The notes under the pieces are model-generated. The model saw only the letters and a list, made by a program, of their open reading frames with translations, had not been told where the DNA came from and ran no database searches. Of a stretch of 64,000 nt of DNA, positions 26,907-35,526 are shown in pieces. The DNA comes from Paenibacillus ginsengarvi (lineage in GTDB: Bacteria > Bacillota > Bacilli > Paenibacillales > NBRC-103111): assembly GCF_003626695.1 (NCBI RefSeq), contig NZ_RBAH01000022.1, positions 93,399 through 157,398 of the forward strand, in the 5' to 3' direction. The first letter of the stretch is position 1; the number at the start of each line of letters is the position of its first letter. The translations under genes were made by a program, and so were the position numbers.

Positions 26907-27991
26907 ATGCGCTTCCCAAGCGGATACGCGTTTTAACCGACAACGGGAGCGGCGGTCCAGCGCGTTATTATGCCTTCCCTACCGTGCTGCCGCTGCCGGA
27001 CGGCACACTGCTGGTTGCCTACAAAAACGGCGACCGGCATGCGCTCGACCCGGAGGCGTCGCTGGAGACGCTCAGGTACGAACCGAACTCCGGGGAAGTA
27101 GTGTCCAGGCAGACGATAGACCGTACACCCGGCTGGATTCATCAAAATCCGGAGCTCACCCGCATGCCTGACGGAACCATAACGCTTTCGGTCGATATTC
27201 AGCGTCCGGGCGGTGTCAAGATGCGGATGGGCCTGCGCGTATACCGCTCCGATGACGAAAGCGAATCGTTTCGCGATGAAGGCTGGTTTCCGCAGGCCGG
27301 GGGTTATGCCTACGGATATGCGTTGGACGATGCACATTGGATCGGAACAGAAGACAAGGCGGATCTGGTGACGGAGCAGATAGAACCGGCAAAAGTCGCG
27401 GTGGATCTGCTGGCCATGTCGTTTCCCGAGCTCGCGGGCGGCAGAAGGGCGGTGCACGCACTGCGATCCGCAGATTCTGGCCATAGCTGGTCGCATATCC
27501 GCAATCTGAACGAGGAGTTCGACTTTGCGTTTAACGAATGCGCGCTGCTGGCGTACCGGGACGGCTACGTAATCGTGGCCCGCGGCGACAATCAGGCGAC
27601 ACGGGCATACCGGACGGACCGGGAGTTTCGCCGCACCGGAGAAAGCAGATGGTCGGACGTATACGATTCGATCGCCTATATCGGCAGACCGAAGCTGTTC
27701 GAACGGGCTGGAAACTGGTATGTGCTATGCCGCAATGTCGCCCGGGGAGCGCCGACCTCGCTGCGTCTGTACCGGTTCGATCCGGAGACGCTGACGCTGC
27801 TTGGCAATGTGCTTCTGGACGAAAATGAGTCGCAGATCGGGCATTCCTATTACGCGGAGCATCTGTTCACCGGGGAAGGGGAGGAAACCCGCCTTCACGT
27901 CATCACGTATGCGCCGCATCTCGTGCGGGATATGCCGGACATTATAGCTTTTACGTTCGACTGGGCGCAAATCAGGGAGAGCATCGGCTGA
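26903..27991 (+). CDS. Sialidase-like (BNR/Asp-box) protein
   Basis: A 362-residue protein. It has the early Arg-containing strand and FPTVLPLPDGTLLVAY typical of sialidase-fold proteins. An Asp-box-like SADSGHSWSHIR lies near residue 190, and beta-propeller strands follow (FNECALLAYRDGYVIVARGDN, IGRPKLFERAGNWYVLCRN, GHSYYAEHLF). There is no signal peptide, so it would act on imported or intracellular substrate. It starts 4 nt inside the aldolase gene and ends with a 1-nt overlap to the hydrolase gene, forming a three-gene operon. The specificity (sialic acid or other glycoside) cannot be read. Confidence 0.7.
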   Translation: MNALPKRIRVLTDNGSGGPARYYAFPTVLPLPDGTLLVAYKNGDRHALDPEASLETLRYEPNSGEVVSRQTIDRTPGWIHQNPELTRMPDGTITLSVDIQRPGGVKMRMGLRVYRSDDESESFRDEGWFPQAGGYAYGYALDDAHWIGTEDKADLVTEQIEPAKVAVDLLAMSFPELAGGRRAVHALRSADSGHSWSHIRNLNEEFDFAFNECALLAYRDGYVIVARGDNQATRAYRTDREFRRTGESRWSDVYDSIAYIGRPKLFERAGNWYVLCRNVARGAPTSLRLYRFDPETLTLLGNVLLDENESQIGHSYYAEHLFTGEGEETRLHVITYAPHLVRDMPDIIAFTFDWAQIRESIG

Positions 27992-28892
27992 TGGAGGAGG
28001 TGCGTTTTTACCGGTACGGCGAAGGGGCGGATAGCCAGTGGTGCTTTGTCCGGCTTCCCTCAAACTACGGGCGTTCTTCCGCCCCGCATCCCTATGTCAT
28101 CTGCAATCACGGCAACGGCTGGACGATGGGCGGCAGCGAACGGACTGCCAACTTTACGTCTAAAACCCAATACGGCGTCGATAGGCAGCGTGACGGTTAT
28201 TATTTGTCGGCGTCTGCGGACGGCTTCCGCCTGTACTCCAATCCGTTGATCGAGGCGCTGCTGGAAGAAGGTTTATCGTTTGCGGTGCACAAAACGGAGG
28301 GGATCAGCTGTACGGAAACGAGCGTTGCAGGCAAGCTTGCGCAGCGTTTTACCATCACATGAGGACGACGTACCGGGTGACGGAGCACTGCTGCATGCTC
28401 GGTGCTTCGAACGGGTTTATGACGACGCTGAACAGCGTCGCGCTGCTTGGCTCAGAGGCGGTGTCGGCCATCGTCGGCTTATACCCGCTGTGCAACCTGC
28501 GCCATGCGTTCCGTCACACGCACCGGGCGCAGGTGAAACAGGCATACGGCATCGTTACGGACGAGGACACGGAATTCGCGGAAAAAACCGCAGGCAGCGA
28601 TCCGTGTTGTCGCGATTGGCACGGATGGTCGATAGAGCCGGAGCACCGGCCGCCTGCCCTGCTGATCGGGTCCGCGCAGGACCGCGTATTGCCTATGGCC
28701 GAACATGCAGTCAAATGGGGAGAGCTGTATCGGGCTAACGGATCGACGGCCGAATTGATTCGGGTAAACGGCCAGGAAGGGCAGGCTGCTCAAGAAGCTC
28801 AACGGGCTCAGATTGTCCAAGCGGGCCACGGCGATTGGCGGCATTTCCGTCAAGACGACATCGTGCATTGGTTCAAAACCAAAGGCGTTTGA
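27991..28892 (+). pseudogene. Alpha/beta hydrolase split by a frameshift
   Basis: Two overlapping frames make one hydrolase. The first (27991-28362) gives RLPSNYG, YVICNHGNGWTMGG and YYLSASADGFRLYSNPLIEALLEEG, the usual early strands. The second frame, already family-like before its ATG at 28359 (QACAAFYHHMRTTYRVTEHCC), contains the nucleophile-elbow-like LGASNGF. It also has a late Asp region (LLIGSAQDRVLP) and a final His (QAGHGDWR). The shift lies around 28325-28331. The gene start overlaps the sialidase-like stop by one base. It is either a recent inactivating indel or a sequencing error; the joined protein would be about 300 residues. Confidence 0.7.
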
Positions 28893-28995
28893 TTCAAGTG
28901 CAAAACACATGTGCCTACCGATTGATCAGACGTAGAGTAAAGTGCCATTACGATGGAACCATTTATTTTTGGGATTACTATGGGGGGAAAATGTA

Positions 28996-30330
28996 ATGTT
29001 TAGTATAAGGAACAATTTTGTAAGCTCTGTTTTTGTAGCCTCATTAATTTCTGTGAGTATACTTTCTGGTTGTGGAAATAATCAAAAAAATGAAGCCAAT
29101 GAACAAGTCCAGAAAGGTTCCGATGTTAAGAACATAAACGAGTATAACGGTCCTCCGGTTGAGCTTCTCTTTTTGGATGCTAACACAGGAATTACAGAAG
29201 AAAAATTCGAGGAATACTTTGTCAAACCCGTTAAAGCCAAACATCCTGCCATTAGTCTAAAGCTGCTAAAAGTAACAAGCCCTGCGAAAGACGGTATTGA
29301 AGCTTTAATCGCTGCAGGAACGATACCGGATCTAGTCGCAGATAGTAATACGGGTTTGAACAAGTATTTAGATATGGAGTACGCTGAGGATTTAAATCCT
29401 ATGATCAAAAAATTCAATGTCGATCTTAATCGATTCGAACCGGCTATAGTCGAAACTTTACGCGGGTTAGGTCGAAATAAGGGGATCTATGGTTTGCCTT
29501 TCGGAATGAATTATGGATCTTTACTATATAACAAAGATTTATTCGACAAATTCGGTGTCAGCTATCCTGAGGACGTCATCACCTGGGATAAGTTTATCGA
29601 ACTAACCAACAAATTAACCCGCAAGGATGGGGAAGTTCAATATATTGGCAGCGCCCCTCCTACTCCAGTGAATTGGTTAAGGCAGTATGGAGCGTCTAAT
29701 TTCGATGAAAAAGATGAAAAGGCCGCTCTTACGGATGATAAACATAAATATGTCTTTTCTTTACAAGAGCAGCTGCTTAAAATTCCTGGATTCATTAACG
29801 GTACTAACTGGCGCCCAACTAACATGGCTGGAGGTACGATTGCTATGCAGGCGGGCTGGATTATGGGGACCACCAATCTCGTTAGTGCTAACCCTCCATT
29901 CGATTGGGATCTATCTGCTTATCCGGTATTCAAAGAGAAGCCTAACTACGGTAACTCCGTAGACTTTCCTATGCTAATAGTATCTAAGGCGAGTAAGCAT
30001 AAGGAAGCCGCATACCAGGTCATTATGACGATGATTTCTGACGAAGTACAAGAGCGGCTCAACAAAAATGGTCAGATGATTACGGCTTTAAAAGATCAGA
30101 AAATGAAAATGACCTATGCACAGGATTCCCAAATCTATAATGGTAAGAATTTGCAAGCTATTTTCAAAGTATCTCCTGCGCCATTACCTGATTATTCCAG
30201 ATGGAAATCCGCAACGGATACCTATATAAATGCAGTCGCTCAGGAAATGGCTTTACAGAAAAAGGATATCAATACAGCATTGCGCGAACAGGAAGAAAGG
30301 GCCAATAAGGCCATGCAAGAACTGAAATGA
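28996..30330 (+). CDS. Extracellular solute-binding lipoprotein (orphan, AT-rich)
   Basis: A 444-residue lipoprotein (lipobox L23-S24-G25-C26) with the same layout as the protein encoded at 4468: TIPDLVADSNTG, LLYNKDLFDKFGVSYPEDVITW, TRKDGEVQYIG, and the tail KDINTALREQEERANKAM. Start ATG 28996 has GGGGGG upstream; the frame extends to 28942 without a ribosome site. Base composition is clearly more AT-rich than the genes on both sides, suggesting separate acquisition together with the next gene. No transporter partner is present. Confidence 0.87.
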   Translation: MFSIRNNFVSSVFVASLISVSILSGCGNNQKNEANEQVQKGSDVKNINEYNGPPVELLFLDANTGITEEKFEEYFVKPVKAKHPAISLKLLKVTSPAKDGIEALIAAGTIPDLVADSNTGLNKYLDMEYAEDLNPMIKKFNVDLNRFEPAIVETLRGLGRNKGIYGLPFGMNYGSLLYNKDLFDKFGVSYPEDVITWDKFIELTNKLTRKDGEVQYIGSAPPTPVNWLRQYGASNFDEKDEKAALTDDKHKYVFSLQEQLLKIPGFINGTNWRPTNMAGGTIAMQAGWIMGTTNLVSANPPFDWDLSAYPVFKEKPNYGNSVDFPMLIVSKASKHKEAAYQVIMTMISDEVQERLNKNGQMITALKDQKMKMTYAQDSQIYNGKNLQAIFKVSPAPLPDYSRWKSATDTYINAVAQEMALQKKDINTALREQEERANKAMQELK

Positions 30331-30454
30331 TGGCAGGAAAGGCTCTTCTAGTCGGAACAATCTTCTGGAAGAGCCTGGACAGGTAACCTGTTTTGCAGCT
30401 TCTCGAGTTTATGGAGGCTGTATATTCGTTGAGCGAAAGGAAGGGGTATAAAAA

Positions 30455-32515
30455 ATGGAGAAGTTGAGCAGAAGGAAGTTGTTGAGTGTGGCCGGTACGG
30501 CCGCTGTTGCGGGAATGTTATTCCCCCATAGCGTTGAGGGACTGGCCGGCCATACCAATACGGTGACGGGCGACGTCTATGGAAACTCGGCGGCCAACTC
30601 AAATGGAAATGCGGAAGGGATTCGGCGAATTGTGGAAGAGGTCGTTCAGGAATGTGAGCAGCAATGTTCCGAGCATTGGGCACAAACGGTTCGAGAGTTT
30701 AATGAAAGAGGAGTGAATTTTAAAAGTCTAGGTGCTGTCGATGATGGAATAACAGATAATAGCGCTATTCTCAATCAAGCTTTACTGGATCATGTGCATG
30801 TATTCGTTCCGCCTGGAGAGTTTGTGGTTAAAAATATGAACATTCCATCTGGTTCGATGATTAGCGGAATAGAAGGGTTAAGCGTTCTAAAAGCAAAAAA
30901 TTACAATGACGTCGGACAATATGTAGATACTTTGTTTGATATTCAGAGTAAAGAAAATATGATTTTCAAAGGGATTACGTTTGATGGTGGAATTACTTCA
31001 CCGGCATATGTAGGTACGGACGATAAGACGAAAGTTCGGAATCTGCTGAGGTTTAGACAAAGCAAAAATATCAGATTTGAAAACTGTACATTCACTCGTT
31101 TTGTCAGTAACACTATCAATGCGGGCGTAAGGGTACCGGGGGACTTTGTTCGTTGGCATTTAGCCGTATTTGAACAATGTGAAGGAGTTCATTTCGAAGG
31201 CGGCCAATTCGTCAATTCATTTTTAGAAGGCATTACCGGATACAAAACAAAAAATCTGACTTTTGATAAATTCTTTTCCAATAACACACGAGTATCGACG
31301 CCTATTTCTGCGTGGTATTGCGATGGATTTGTGCTTACTAATTCAGATATTCGGGAAGATGTTAACAGAGGAAGCAACGCTGGCAGTGTACTGAACATCT
31401 ATTCGAAAAATGTCAGAGTACAAAACAATATCATTCAAGGCGGGACGTCTATCGATTTTGGGAATGAAGCGAAAGACGTTACTTTAGGCGGGTTGTTTGT
31501 ACAAGAAAATGTATGGTTTGAAAACAATAATTTAACCGGTTGCATTAACGTAATTGGCCCGGATGATGCACACCAGCTTAACCGAAATGTGAAAATAAGA
31601 AATAATGTTATCAATGCGTTAGGTTTCTCAAGGGGAATCAATACAGGGAATTGTGAAGATGTAACCATCGAAGGGAACACGATTATCGGGGCAGATGCTG
31701 CGTTTGCTTATTCCTTGAATAGAGTGGACAGGTTAAGAATTATCAACAATGTTATCATCGATTCTTATAAAATATGCAGATTTGCCGTTGTCGGAAAAGA
31801 TGTTAGAGATGTTGAAATTAGAGATAATAAAGCAATCACACGAACGCTTTATGACATAGGCGGAAACGGTGGATTCGTGGTATTTACAAATAGCACAAAC
31901 ACCACAGGAACAGAAGTTATTGAAAATATAAATATTTATAACAACCATGTAAAAGCATCCGGTTCATGGGTTTACAATTATCAGACAGGATCGAATAGAT
32001 TCAAAATTAAAAACATGAACATTGAAGGGAACACCTTTGATAGTCTGGATGGCGGAACATGTGAAAGAAGTTTATCGCCGCTTTATGTTGACGGATTGAC
32101 CATTAGAAAGAATAGAATGTTTAATTCGCAAAAAGGAAATACATTTTCTTTTTGTTCCGATATCAAGCTGGAAGAAAACGAATTGAGTTTAATTCATTTA
32201 ACAAGCGTGTCTTATCTGTACGATTTCAGGGAAAGTTGTACAGGTTATGTCGAAGCAACCAAAAACAAACTGGTAACCGGTACAGCGACTTCTCATTTTA
32301 TCATTAGAAGCGGTGCGACAGTTAATACAATTAGAACATTAGGAAATGTTCCGGACACTTATGCGGAGGCGTTTAAGCCTTCTCACTTTGGACCAACCAC
32401 TAATCGGCCAGGTGATACTAAGGAAGTAGGGATTACCTATTTTGATACGATTCTAAATAAGCCTATTTTTTGGAATGGTACATCGTGGGTAGATTCAACA
32501 GGAGCAGTTGTTTAA
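30455..32515 (+). CDS. Tat-type beta-helix surface protein, paralogue of the 2438 gene product
   Basis: A 686-residue protein. The Tat-like signal SRRKLLSVAGTAAVAGML (residues 5-22) is followed by a short linker and GVNFKSLGAVDDGITDNSAIL, the Pectate_lyase_3 entry motif. A long right-handed beta-helix comes next (N-N-x-I/V-x-G rungs such as FENNNLTGC and IRNNVINALG). The C-terminus FGPTTNRPGDTKEVGITYF, then NKPIFWNGTSWVD, matches small domains that end phage tail fibres. It shares the low GC content of the preceding lipoprotein gene. It is a secreted or surface protein that likely binds or cleaves a polysaccharide. Confidence 0.76.
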   Translation: MEKLSRRKLLSVAGTAAVAGMLFPHSVEGLAGHTNTVTGDVYGNSAANSNGNAEGIRRIVEEVVQECEQQCSEHWAQTVREFNERGVNFKSLGAVDDGITDNSAILNQALLDHVHVFVPPGEFVVKNMNIPSGSMISGIEGLSVLKAKNYNDVGQYVDTLFDIQSKENMIFKGITFDGGITSPAYVGTDDKTKVRNLLRFRQSKNIRFENCTFTRFVSNTINAGVRVPGDFVRWHLAVFEQCEGVHFEGGQFVNSFLEGITGYKTKNLTFDKFFSNNTRVSTPISAWYCDGFVLTNSDIREDVNRGSNAGSVLNIYSKNVRVQNNIIQGGTSIDFGNEAKDVTLGGLFVQENVWFENNNLTGCINVIGPDDAHQLNRNVKIRNNVINALGFSRGINTGNCEDVTIEGNTIIGADAAFAYSLNRVDRLRIINNVIIDSYKICRFAVVGKDVRDVEIRDNKAITRTLYDIGGNGGFVVFTNSTNTTGTEVIENINIYNNHVKASGSWVYNYQTGSNRFKIKNMNIEGNTFDSLDGGTCERSLSPLYVDGLTIRKNRMFNSQKGNTFSFCSDIKLEENELSLIHLTSVSYLYDFRESCTGYVEATKNKLVTGTATSHFIIRSGATVNTIRTLGNVPDTYAEAFKPSHFGPTTNRPGDTKEVGITYFDTILNKPIFWNGTSWVDSTGAVV

Positions 32516-32534
32516 TTCGTACGAGAGACCGCTT

Positions 32535-32633
32535 CGCTTCTAATGCAGGTGTATTGTGCTAATGGCAGGTGAACTGTGCTATAATACAATCGATCCTCAT
32601 AATAAGCAAACCAATTGCGTAATGAAGCAATTG
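32535..32633 (+). promoter_or_regulatory. IclR upstream region: tandem repeat and palindrome
   Basis: A tandem repeat of about 21 nt (TAATG-CAGGTG-TATTGTGC, then TAATGGCAGGTG-AACTGTGC) is followed by TATAAT-like sequence near 32579. A perfect inverted repeat CAATTGC (32612-32618) / GCAATTG (32627-32633) comes next, 17 nt before the IclR start. The palindrome is a likely autoregulatory operator. Confidence 0.45.
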
Positions 32634-32649
32634 CGGAAGGAAGATCGAT

Positions 32650-33441
32650 TTGAAAATGGAGCAATCCCCTGCCATGCTGACGCAAAGCGTGACAAGGGCG
32701 CTTGGCATCTTATCCTGTTTTTCCAACGAGACGCCGCAATTGCGGGTCATCGATTTCGCCAAAATGCTCAATCTGACCCAAAGCAATGTGTCGCGCCTGC
32801 TGACGACAATGGTGTCGATCGGTTATGTCGTCAAGGACGAGGCGACCGGTTTTTATCGGCTCGGCCCGGAGATTGTCATGCTGGGCGGCGTGGCGCTTAA
32901 CAATTACGAAATTCGCAAGCAGGCGCTGCCCGAACTGTACGAGATCGAAAAGCGGCTTGGCTTGGACGCCAATCTGGCAATTTTGGACGATGACACGCTG
33001 TTTTACTTGGCTCACGTGGACAGCTACGATTCGCCGCGCATGTACACGTATGTCGGCAGACGCAATCCGCTGCACTGCACGGCAATGGGAAAAGTGCTGC
33101 TCGCTTACTCGGAGCCGGAAGAGACGGATCGTCTGCTGTCCGAGGCGCCGATGCGGTCGTTCACGGAGCATACGCTTGTGTCCAAGGACCAATTGATCGA
33201 GCAGTTTGACCGCATTCGCCGTAAAGGCTATGCGACGGAGCAGGAGGAGCTCGCGCTCGGCCGCGCCTGTCTTGCCGCACCCATTATGGGGAGAACCGGT
33301 GCGGTGGCGGCGGCAATTAGCGTATCCGGCTCGTTGTCGAAGGTGAATTTGCCTGAACGGGAAAAGGAATTGGCAGGCGTACTGATCGAGTTGGCCGACC
33401 GTATTTCTTCCAAGATGGGCCATACCACGGCTCGCGTATAA
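32650..33441 (+). CDS. IclR-family transcriptional regulator
   Basis: A 263-residue protein. The N-terminal winged helix is SVTRALGILSCFSNETPQLRV then DFAKMLNLTQSNVSRLLTTM. The IclR effector domain has HVDSYDSPRMYTYVGRRNPLHCTAMGKVLLAY, RIRRKGYATEQEELALGRACLAAPI and ISVSGSLSKVN, the canonical blocks. TTG 32650 has AAGGAAG 7 nt upstream; ATG 32656 is the alternative. IclR regulators usually respond to small carboxylates or sugar acids; the ligand and targets are unknown. It may act on the aldolase/sialidase operon to the left. Confidence 0.92.
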   Translation: MKMEQSPAMLTQSVTRALGILSCFSNETPQLRVIDFAKMLNLTQSNVSRLLTTMVSIGYVVKDEATGFYRLGPEIVMLGGVALNNYEIRKQALPELYEIEKRLGLDANLAILDDDTLFYLAHVDSYDSPRMYTYVGRRNPLHCTAMGKVLLAYSEPEETDRLLSEAPMRSFTEHTLVSKDQLIEQFDRIRRKGYATEQEELALGRACLAAPIMGRTGAVAAAISVSGSLSKVNLPEREKELAGVLIELADRISSKMGHTTARV

Positions 33442-33527
33442 TACGGAGCCGGACAGACGGTCTAAGTGTCGAGCGAACCGCGTCGGCTACCGAGAACATC
33501 CTGTTAAGATGTTGAAAGCAAAAAAAT

Positions 33528-33572
33528 GCAGTCCGGCATCCGTGTTCCTTGCGGTTGCGGACTGCTTTTTTT
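33528..33572 (+). terminator. Terminator after IclR gene
   Basis: Stem GCAGTCCG (33528-33535) / CGGACTGC (33558-33565) followed by T7. Confidence 0.85.
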
Positions 33573-33700
33573 ATCGATGGGCAGCCCGCTTGGAAGCAAG
33601 GCGAAGGAGAACGATAGGTTATCGTGATCTCAATAGTGTGATACGATAATGGAAATAACCGACAACCCGCACGAGGTATAGTTGGAGGAGGTTTGAAGTA

Positions 33701-34099
33701 GTGATCCTATATAAAAGCGACGAAACTCCATCACTCGAGGAAGTCATAGCGCTTTACAACAAAGCTGGTTTAAGACGTCCCGACGATGAAAGACGAATGA
33801 ATTTGATGCTGAAGCATGCAAATGTGAAAATATCAGCTTGGCATAACGGGAAGCTGGTGGGCTTCCTGAGAGCTTTCACGGACTATTGCTTCGATTGTTA
33901 CTTGAACGATCTTGCTGTTGACCCTGAGTACCAGGGGAGGGGAATCGGTAAAGCAATGGTAGCGCATTTGAAAGAGCAGTTAGAGAAAGACACCTTGGTA
34001 TTCCTTATATCTGCACCTGAATCCAAACCGTTTTACAAAAAAATCGGCTTTAGTCATTTTACGGATATCGAAGATACTTGGCGCCAAATGATAGAATAG
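33701..34099 (+). CDS. GNAT-family N-acetyltransferase
   Basis: A 132-residue acetyltransferase. The CoA-binding motif A is LNDLAVDPEYQGRGIGKAMVAHL (R/Q-x-x-G-x-G/A). It is preceded by GKLVGFLRAFTD and followed by SAPESKPFYKKIGFSHF. The GTG start has a strong GGAGGAGG upstream. The substrate is not identifiable. The next gene, of the aminoglycoside phosphotransferase fold, begins 26 nt later, so the two may be co-transcribed. Confidence 0.9.
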   Translation: MILYKSDETPSLEEVIALYNKAGLRRPDDERRMNLMLKHANVKISAWHNGKLVGFLRAFTDYCFDCYLNDLAVDPEYQGRGIGKAMVAHLKEQLEKDTLVFLISAPESKPFYKKIGFSHFTDIEDTWRQMIE

Positions 34100-34125
34100 G
34101 CGGCATTAACCGAAAAGGAGATCTT

Positions 34126-35070
34126 ATGGAAACGATCAAACGCCTTTTTCTTGAAAAGTACAATCTGGAGCTTACCGACCTGCAGGCGCAGCAAGGCGGG
34201 TGGGCGGCGCTTGCCTATAAAGTATGCAGTAATGAACGTATCTTCTTCTTAAAGGTTTATGAAAAAAGCCGGGCATCAACTCCGAAATGGACCTCTTTTA
34301 TCGATCATTATGTGCCGATTACCGTTTGGCTTATGGACAACAGCCGTTTAACGGACAGACTTCCCGTTCCCGTTCCGACCTTAAGCGGTGATTACAAATG
34401 TGAAGACGACGAAGCCATCTACTTGCTGTACGAGTATATTGAAGGAGAGACAGTTGGCGACCGGGACTTAACCGCGAAGCAAGCAGCCGAACTCGCCGCC
34501 ATAATCGCAGAGCTTCATTTGTATGGCGATGAGATTCCGGTCGAAACGGAGGCCATTCGGGAAAACTTTGCCGTTCCTTTTTTGGCGCAGATGAAAGAGA
34601 CACTGGACCGGGACATGGACAAGCTTTCCGCCGTCGTAAGGGAGTTCTTGTTGTCTTGCAGGGAATCTCTCGTAACACGGATGAATTCCCTAGAGCAGCT
34701 ATCTGCCGATTTGAAGGAAAAAGAAATAAAAATGGCCCTATGCCACACCGATCTGCATCACTGGAATTTGATGCAGTCCGATGAATGTCTCATACTCATT
34801 GATTGGGAAGGGCTCAAGCTGGCGCCTGTTGAAGCCGACCTGATGTTTGTTCAGGACAAGTCTTATTACGACGAGTTTATGGCCGTCTATTGCGGCGTCC
34901 ATCGCGGTTTTACACCCCATCGCGATGTGCTGCAATTTTATCGGCATCGGCGCAAATTGGAGGATATATGGGAGTTCATGGAGCAGCTTCTGTTTGACCG
35001 GCAGGACGAGCGGGCGCGGGCTGAAACGATCCGGCATTTGATCCAAGAATTGACTGAGATCGAGGATTGA
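34126..35070 (+). CDS. Aminoglycoside phosphotransferase (APH)-fold kinase
   Basis: A 314-residue protein with a kinase-like fold: a nucleotide-binding N-lobe (FFLKVYEK), hinge YLLYEYIEGETV, catalytic loop CHTDLHHWNLM (H-x-D-x-x-x-x-N) and metal-binding LILIDWEGLKLAP. Such proteins phosphorylate small molecules such as antibiotics, choline-like or sugar substrates. A resistance role cannot be concluded. The ATG at 34126 has AAAAGGAG upstream. Confidence 0.85.
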   Translation: METIKRLFLEKYNLELTDLQAQQGGWAALAYKVCSNERIFFLKVYEKSRASTPKWTSFIDHYVPITVWLMDNSRLTDRLPVPVPTLSGDYKCEDDEAIYLLYEYIEGETVGDRDLTAKQAAELAAIIAELHLYGDEIPVETEAIRENFAVPFLAQMKETLDRDMDKLSAVVREFLLSCRESLVTRMNSLEQLSADLKEKEIKMALCHTDLHHWNLMQSDECLILIDWEGLKLAPVEADLMFVQDKSYYDEFMAVYCGVHRGFTPHRDVLQFYRHRRKLEDIWEFMEQLLFDRQDERARAETIRHLIQELTEIED

Positions 35071-35104
35071 TCGGCGCTCCTTTTTCTTAGAGGCGGCTTA
35101 TCCT

Positions 35105-35160
35105 GGAAAAGAGACTGTACCTGGTTGCTGAACATGGCGGCCACGGTGCAGTTTCTTTTC
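35105..35160 (+). terminator. Terminator after APH-fold gene
   Basis: A 16-bp stem with two G-U pairs (35106-35121 / 35145-35160) ending in TTCTTTTC. Confidence 0.65.
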
Positions 35161-35189
35161 ATATGGGCACACGAAGGATTTCGTTATAG

Positions 35190-35216
35190 CAAAAAAACAT
35201 AAATTTTTTCAATAAA
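35190..35216 (+). repeat. 27-bp direct repeat, copy 1
   Basis: It is identical over 27 positions and in the same orientation as 38084-38110. The core is CATAAATTTTTTCAATAAA preceded by an A-run. The two copies bracket the Y-family polymerase module. Confidence 0.8.
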
Positions 35217-35380
35217 ATTGAGTGTGTGCGAGAAGGGCTTACATATTACGGGGTTTGTTAGAGGTTAAGGATGATGCTATTACCTCCGCAGGCTGGCAGA
35301 CGATAGGTGGCACGACTACGTTTGGGGCGGTTGTTGCATAGTTTTTGTATATTCAAGGCACCTCCTGAACAAACTTAAAA

Positions 35381-35416
35381 CCCCGTCTGGCCGTAGTGGC
35401 TGGACGGGGATTTTAT
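35381..35416 (+). terminator. Terminator in the 35.4 kb intergenic region
   Basis: Stem CCCCGTC (35381-35387) / GACGGGG (35403-35409), with GGCC-type inner pairing, followed by ATTTTATT. Confidence 0.75.
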
Positions 35417-35526
35417 TATTTCATTTCATATTACCAATCCTGCAAGGTTGGCCCCAGTTAATGGGTGTATTTCCACGTTCCACAATACATCATTCCTCAT
35501 ACTATGATGCGAGGGAGGTGCTGTAC

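Larger units (their letters stand above)
35161..35526 (+). other. Non-coding region with a 27-bp repeat copy and a short coding remnant
   Basis: Position 35190-35216 holds one copy of the 27-bp repeat also found at 38084-38110. A short open frame, TTG 35255 to TAG 35341 (28 codons, ending GWQTIGGTTTFGAVVA), looks like the end of a secreted or structural protein and has no ribosome site. Hairpin CCCCGTC (35381-35387) / GACGGGG (35403-35409) with ATTTTATT forms a terminator behind it. Confidence 0.4.
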
